DNA of 64,000 bases from Augochlora pura (taxonomy: Eukaryota > Arthropoda > Insecta > Hymenoptera > Halictidae). Below the pieces are notes generated by a model. That model was given only the letters and a program-made list of their open reading frames with translations. It ran no database searches and was not told where the DNA came from. Position numbers and translations under genes: made by a program. Shown piece by piece: positions 59,721 through 64,000 of this stretch (positions are counted from its first letter, which is position 1; the number at the start of each line of letters is the position of its first letter). The stretch lies in the NCBI RefSeq assembly GCF_028453695.1, contig NC_135782.1, positions 15,246,190-15,310,189 of the forward strand. The letters are read 5' to 3'.

Positions 59721-59789
59721 AATTTATTCCACGCGACGAAAATTTTTTTTTCTTTTATGCGATTCGTGGAAATCAAGTTTACCTATTTT

Positions 59790-60070
59790 GTTGACTGATA
59801 AATTATTCCTTCGATATTTTACTTTTTTGGTAAATAAATTATGTTTGTCGTTGCTTTATTTTATTGATAAATAAATTATGTTGATCGATGCTTTAATTTA
59901 TTGGTAAATAAATTGTTACTTCGTTGTTATATTTTATTGGTAAATAAATTATGTTCTTCGTTGCCTTATTTTATTGGTAAATAAATTATTACTTCGTTGC
60001 TTTACTTTATTGATAAATAAATTGTGACCTCGTTATTTTACTTCATTAGTTATTCAATTATTTTGTTGTT
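59790..60070. repeat. 37-bp minisatellite
   Basis: TAAATAAATT anchors at 59831, 59868, 59905, 59941, 59978 and 60015 are 36-37 bp apart, with TTCGTTGCTTTATTTTATTG between. Confidence 0.93.
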
Positions 60071-60079
60071 ACTTCAGTT

Positions 60080-60835
60080 TAATGGCAAATAAATTATTTT
60101 ATAACTACTGTACTTCATTTGTTACTAGATTATTATTTATGCAGTCTATGTCATTAGTAAATTAATTATTTCTTATTCCTTAAATTTTGTTTATAGTTAT
60201 TGAATTATTTTTACTTACTTCATTTGATTAGTTAACAAATTACTGTGTAACAATAACGTAATATAAAGTCATTTCCTTAGTTAACATATTATTCTTTATT
60301 GACTTAATTTCATTTGTTAACAAATTATGTTTTATTTACTTAATTTTACTTGCTGACAATATGTGTTTTATATATTATAATTATATTTTATCATTTAACA
60401 TGACACAAAACGTTAAAAAACATTGTCAAATGTATTAATATAATAAAATATTAACGCGGAATTCACGCGACGATGGAACCTAATAAGATTCGACAATTGC
60501 TATTGGCAACACTGGCGGGAACGTCGAATGAAAAGCTGAGGTAGCACTGTGCAACTGCAACACTGTCGTACCAGCTACGTCTATAGCCTACCGTCAACGT
60601 TGCGCAAGCACAATGCACATAAGTTCGCCCCTGTTTGCTTCCTCTTCTGCAATAACGTCTATTCGGAACTTTCGTCTTCGAATAACTCCGGCTGCGTAGA
60701 ACGTTAAGCCGTCGAAGTCCCGATCCGGCATCTTCATCAGCAAGATTAACACCCCGCGCTCGAAGATCCTGACTTTTTTCGTCAACACGTGACTCAATTG
60801 TCCGATGAAAATACTCCAGGTTTCTCGAGCTGTTT
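60080..60835. other. AT-rich spacer then GC-rich island
   Basis: AT-rich to 60455, then CpG-rich to 60835. TTGGCAACACTGGC is at 60503-60516 and GCAACACTGTCG at about 60557. The 67-codon minus frame is unrecognised. Confidence 0.35.
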
Positions 60836-61044
60836 AAAGCATTTAATTGGCTGTGACGATGACTTACTATAGCTTGATAAAAAAAGTATAAGCATGTAGT
60901 AAAAGAGTCTTCATATTTATTTATTTATTATAGCAAAATAATTATTAAGAATTGATTTATTTTTGTTGGAATCGTAATTTTTACGGTCGTTGAAATCGTA
61001 AAAGGCGCGAGAAGTTTTGACGAGGTTATGGCACTATTTTTGTA

Positions 61045-61475
61045 GATACAAAGGCGTAGAATCACTCTATAAAAAATTTGATTTAGTATTTTAGGACTCC
61101 CTGTAGAATGCGTGAAAAATACGATGATGTGTTGATATAATTTCCGCCAAGAAAAATTGGTTAATTTATACTACCTTTTCTACAGATCCAAAGGCGTAGG
61201 ATCACTCGATAAAAACTTCAATTTATAATTCTGAAACACCCTATAGAACGCATGAAAAATTAGAAGAAATATCTGCAAGATGAATATAATCTTCGCAAAT
61301 CAAAAATTGCCTAATTTATGCCACCATTTCTATAGATCCAAAGGCGTAGAATTCTGCATAAAAATTTCAATCTATAATTCTAGGACACCCTATATAACAC
61401 ATGAAAAATGCGAAAAAATGTCTACTGAATAAATATAATTTTCGCCAAGAAAAAATTATTTAATTCAATAAAGCA
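61045..61475 (+). repeat. ~140-150-bp tandem repeat
   Basis: Three units starting AGATCCAAAGGCGTAGAATC near 61046, 61185 and 61336. Each continues with ATAAAAATTTCAATTTATAA, CCCTATAGAACGCATGAAAA and CGCCAAGAAAAATT. Confidence 0.88.
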
Positions 61476-61639
61476 ATCTCTAAATTTGTTCTATGATCTA
61501 TTTAACGTACATAACGGGTGTCCTAGAATAATTCGACTATCAAAGAATAAGTTGCACTGTTTGACAGCAGCTTCCTGCTGGCATAGAAATTCGAAAGGAA
61601 ATTTTGTCCAGCTATTTTAGAAACGAGACCACGGTGTTT

Positions 61640-61794
61640 ACGGCAGGTTTGGTAAACTTTTCGATTGAAAAGCGACCGGAGGGATAACAAAGCGGGGGCA
61701 GCTGTACTTTCGTCGGTGGCTAAGGGTCGCGAGAGGGAGCGGGGGGAATCGTTTCCCCAAGGTCCGCCGCCTGTCCAAGGGCGTCGACGTTGTC

Positions 61795-61836
<42 letters not shown>

Positions 61837-62000
61837 GCGGCTGTGCCTCCGGGCGAAGAAAAACTGGGAAAGAGGGTAATTCGTTCTCATTACCCGTTTT
61901 CCCCCTCCAGTCGGCAACTTCGATACCGGTGCAAATTTACATCGTCCCGCCGCAACGATATCCGTCATCTTGTTCTGCTGCCTCGGATTCAGTGTTGCCA
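61640..62000. other. GC-rich island with (AG)18
   Basis: AG run at 61799-61834. The 127-146-codon frames over it contain RERERE or SLSLSL. CAGTGTTGCCA at 61990-62000 begins the next repeat domain in reverse orientation. Confidence 0.45.
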
Positions 62001-62029
62001 CATCGGTTGCTAAATGACTTATTTGGATT

Positions 62030-62870
62030 GATACTAAAAACAGTGTAGAATTTTGTTGATAAGTTGAAGGAAGTAAAAGAGTAAGAGAATTTAATGTGCG
62101 TCTTTTAATAGGGTAAACAGAAATGTTTGTAGATGTGGCAACACTGTGTTTAAGGAACATTGTTGAGATTTTATATTATTTTTGTTGGACATAGCAAAGA
62201 ACTTTAGATTTTGATTTGAGATTTGTGAATTTATAAATAATTTAAAAAGTGAGATTTATGAAAAAATCTGTAGATGTGGCAACATTGTGTCACTAAAGCT
62301 CATTGCTAAAATTTTACAGAATTTCTATTGGATATAGCAAAGGTTCGTAGATTTTGGTTTCAGGACAGTGGATTCATCGATGAAATTGAAAGTCCGTGTT
62401 TACAGAAAAATTTATAGATGTGGCAACACTGTGGCTAAGTCGCGTCACTGTAACATGACACTATTTTCACTAGACCTACCAAAGGCCCGCACATTTTTGT
62501 TCAAAATCCGTAAATCCTTCAACAGAATTAAAAATCCTCAGATTTTCCATAGAATCCATAGATGTGGCAACACTGTATTCAACCAACGTTGCTAGGACTT
62601 CGCAGTAATGTCACTGAACCTATCAGAAATCCTCAAATTTTAGTTTAAAATCCGTAAATCCACCAACAGAATTAAAAGTCTATAGATTTACCATTGAATC
62701 CGTAGATGTGGCAACACTGTATTTAAGCCACGTTGCGAGGACTTTGTACTATGTCCACTAAACCTACAAAAAGTTCGCAGTTTTCGATTTAAGGTCCGTG
62801 AATCGGTCAACAAAGTTGAAAGTCCATAGATCTACAGAAAAATCCGAAGACGTGGCAACACAGTCGGCTA
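62030..62870 (+). repeat. 144-bp tandem repeat with GTGGCAACACTG core
   Basis: Six core copies at 62135, 62276, 62420, 62564, 62708 and 62852: one spacing of 141, then four of exactly 144 bp. Each unit also holds GAATTGAAAGTCCGT-like and AGAAAAATCTATAGATGT-like words and a CATTGCTAGGACTT-like word. Core bases are better conserved than the rest of the unit. Confidence 0.95.
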
Positions 62871-63475
62871 CGAGGGGTGGGGCGTAGGACATCGGAGTGG
62901 GGGGAATGGGCAATTTCTTTTCATTAGGAGGTGCCAGCCAGTTCGACGCGGCTCGGGCCGGCCGGGCGATCCGGCTTGCTAACGAGTCGTGATACCCCTG
63001 GCAGCTAGTTAACCGGCCAGAAATTTGTTTCGGTAGTCTCCGGCCGAAATTAGTCGTCGCCGGAGAAGCCGGCCGGGCCCTTTGTGAATTTTCAATACGA
63101 GCGCCGCGAAGCCCGTCGGCTCGGCCAGGCTTGACTTCGCTCGCCACCGGACCCGCTGCTTTTACACGGCGATCCATCAACGTTTCTTTCAAAGCCGGCG
63201 CTGTCTGAGGGGGCGAGCATTAAGCGCGAGCATTCGGATGGGGTTAAATGTTTCTCCTGAGCGCCGGCCGTATAATACCCCCCCCCCCCCCCGGAGCCAG
63301 CGAATCTCCGGCAACCGGACACGAAAATCAATGCGCGGCGCGCTGCAGTCTACGAATTCCACGGGCTCATTTTTGTCTACGCTCCGCGACTCTGCTTCTG
63401 ACATCATCGAAATTAGAGGATCGTTTCCGGACTTCCATCAACCTGCAAACATTTCTTTAGGAATGTAGAACGTCA
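62871..63475. other. GC-rich island with C15 run
   Basis: C15 run at 63278-63292. Frames of 70-142 codons on both strands lack motifs. The 142-codon minus frame begins inside the 144-bp array's flank and is not credible. Confidence 0.4.
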
Positions 63476-63479
63476 GGGC

Positions 63480-63825
63480 AGTGCTAAATTCAAGTCTTTT
63501 CGATGTAGCTTTGGGGAAAAAAATCGCAGGGTAGACTGTTTAGGCTCATTTTAACGGGTGGAATCTCTACTTTCACGATCCTTAATCCATTTTTAAGTAT
63601 GTTATGCGAGCATCAAGGTACAGGCGAAAAACTGTAGATTCGTCTCACCTATAATTTTGATAATTCAAAAGCCTGTATAAAATTTGGAAATTTTTTTAGA
63701 GATTCTCGCTTACAGTAGCTTCAAGAGTATAGTTTGCTGATTAAAACTCCGTTCGAATTTTTGTCGTGCGATGTTTTGTTCCCTTTTTATCACAGGTTTA
63801 GTGACAGGTGTCCTAAGAGGGGCTG
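63480..63825. other. Mixed-composition stretch, possibly an old dispersed repeat
   Basis: No open frame of interest. Phrases such as ACGGGTGGAATCTCTACTTT look like interspersed-repeat DNA, but I have no second copy in the window to prove it. Confidence 0.3.
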
Positions 63826-64000
63826 CTACTCTAGTCTATTAACTAGAAGGCGAGTCTAAATGACTAGGGGCGGGACCTATTGGCTACATGACGGTCTCTA
63901 TATGCTAAGTATCGGGGCCTATTGGCGACGCGACGGAGCCTATTAACTATAGTCGCACCTGTTGGGTAGGAGGCGGGTCCTATTGACTATAGCCGTGACC
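63826..64000. repeat. 21-bp minisatellite running off the window end
   Basis: CCTAT-type anchors at 63876, 63897, 63918, 63939, 63959 and 63979, a period of 20-21 bp. The units are GGGGCCTATTGGCGACGCGA and GGAGCCTATTAACTATAGTC. Unlike most arrays here it is GC-rich and CpG-bearing, and its right boundary is not in the window. Confidence 0.88.

Overview
The window reads as non-coding nuclear DNA from an insect, most likely a hymenopteran (ant, bee or wasp). The grounds are a mariner DD34D transposase fossil present twice, many AGGTTAGG-like motifs, and a mosaic of CpG-rich, GC-rich islands set in very AT-rich DNA full of microsatellites. The order-level assignment is inference. There are no operons, no bacterial-type genes and no convincing protein-coding exon. 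The long open frames fall in low-complexity or tandemly repeated DNA, or in GC-rich islands where stop codons are rare, and none shows a family I recognise. The only recognisable coding remains are the C-terminal catalytic ends of two internally deleted mariner elements at 37.7-38.3 kb (minus) and 40.7-41.3 kb (plus).

Layout. From 0 to 16 kb, GC-rich islands alternate with AT-rich spacers and minisatellites of 28, 44, 67, 22, 26 and 62 bp period. A 500-bp element with 35-bp terminal inverted repeats lies at 9.7-10.2 kb. Several copies of a GACGTC-rich repeat family lie at 6.9, 10.35 and 15.0 kb, and two more at 23.1 and 26.9 kb. From 16.5 to 21.4 kb one AT-rich satellite (motif TATTGCTCTA) is cut into three blocks by two GC islands. 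From 21.4 to 30.5 kb there are large GC islands, long CT and GA tracts and a TTAGG-like patch. From 30.5 to 37 kb there are tandem and dispersed repeats with periods of about 135-190 bp, a long pyrimidine domain and a 100-N assembly gap. From 37.7 to 41.5 kb two mariner copies in opposite orientation are bordered by mirror-image pieces of one satellite, a layout that suggests an inversion between them.

From 42 to 64 kb the mosaic continues with periods of 56, 15-18, 12, about 130, 10, 37, about 145, 144 and 21 bp, a 560-bp polypurine domain at 54.1 kb and a 71-bp-arm fold-back element at 58.0 kb. Fourteen pure G or C runs of 10-20 bp are scattered through the window, nearly all in or beside GC-rich stretches.

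No genes can be shown to work together here. The window is best read as an intergenic or large-intron region in which GC islands (possibly regulatory, unproven) are separated by locally amplified minisatellites and old DNA-transposon debris. I found no tRNA, rRNA, CRISPR array or intact mobile element.
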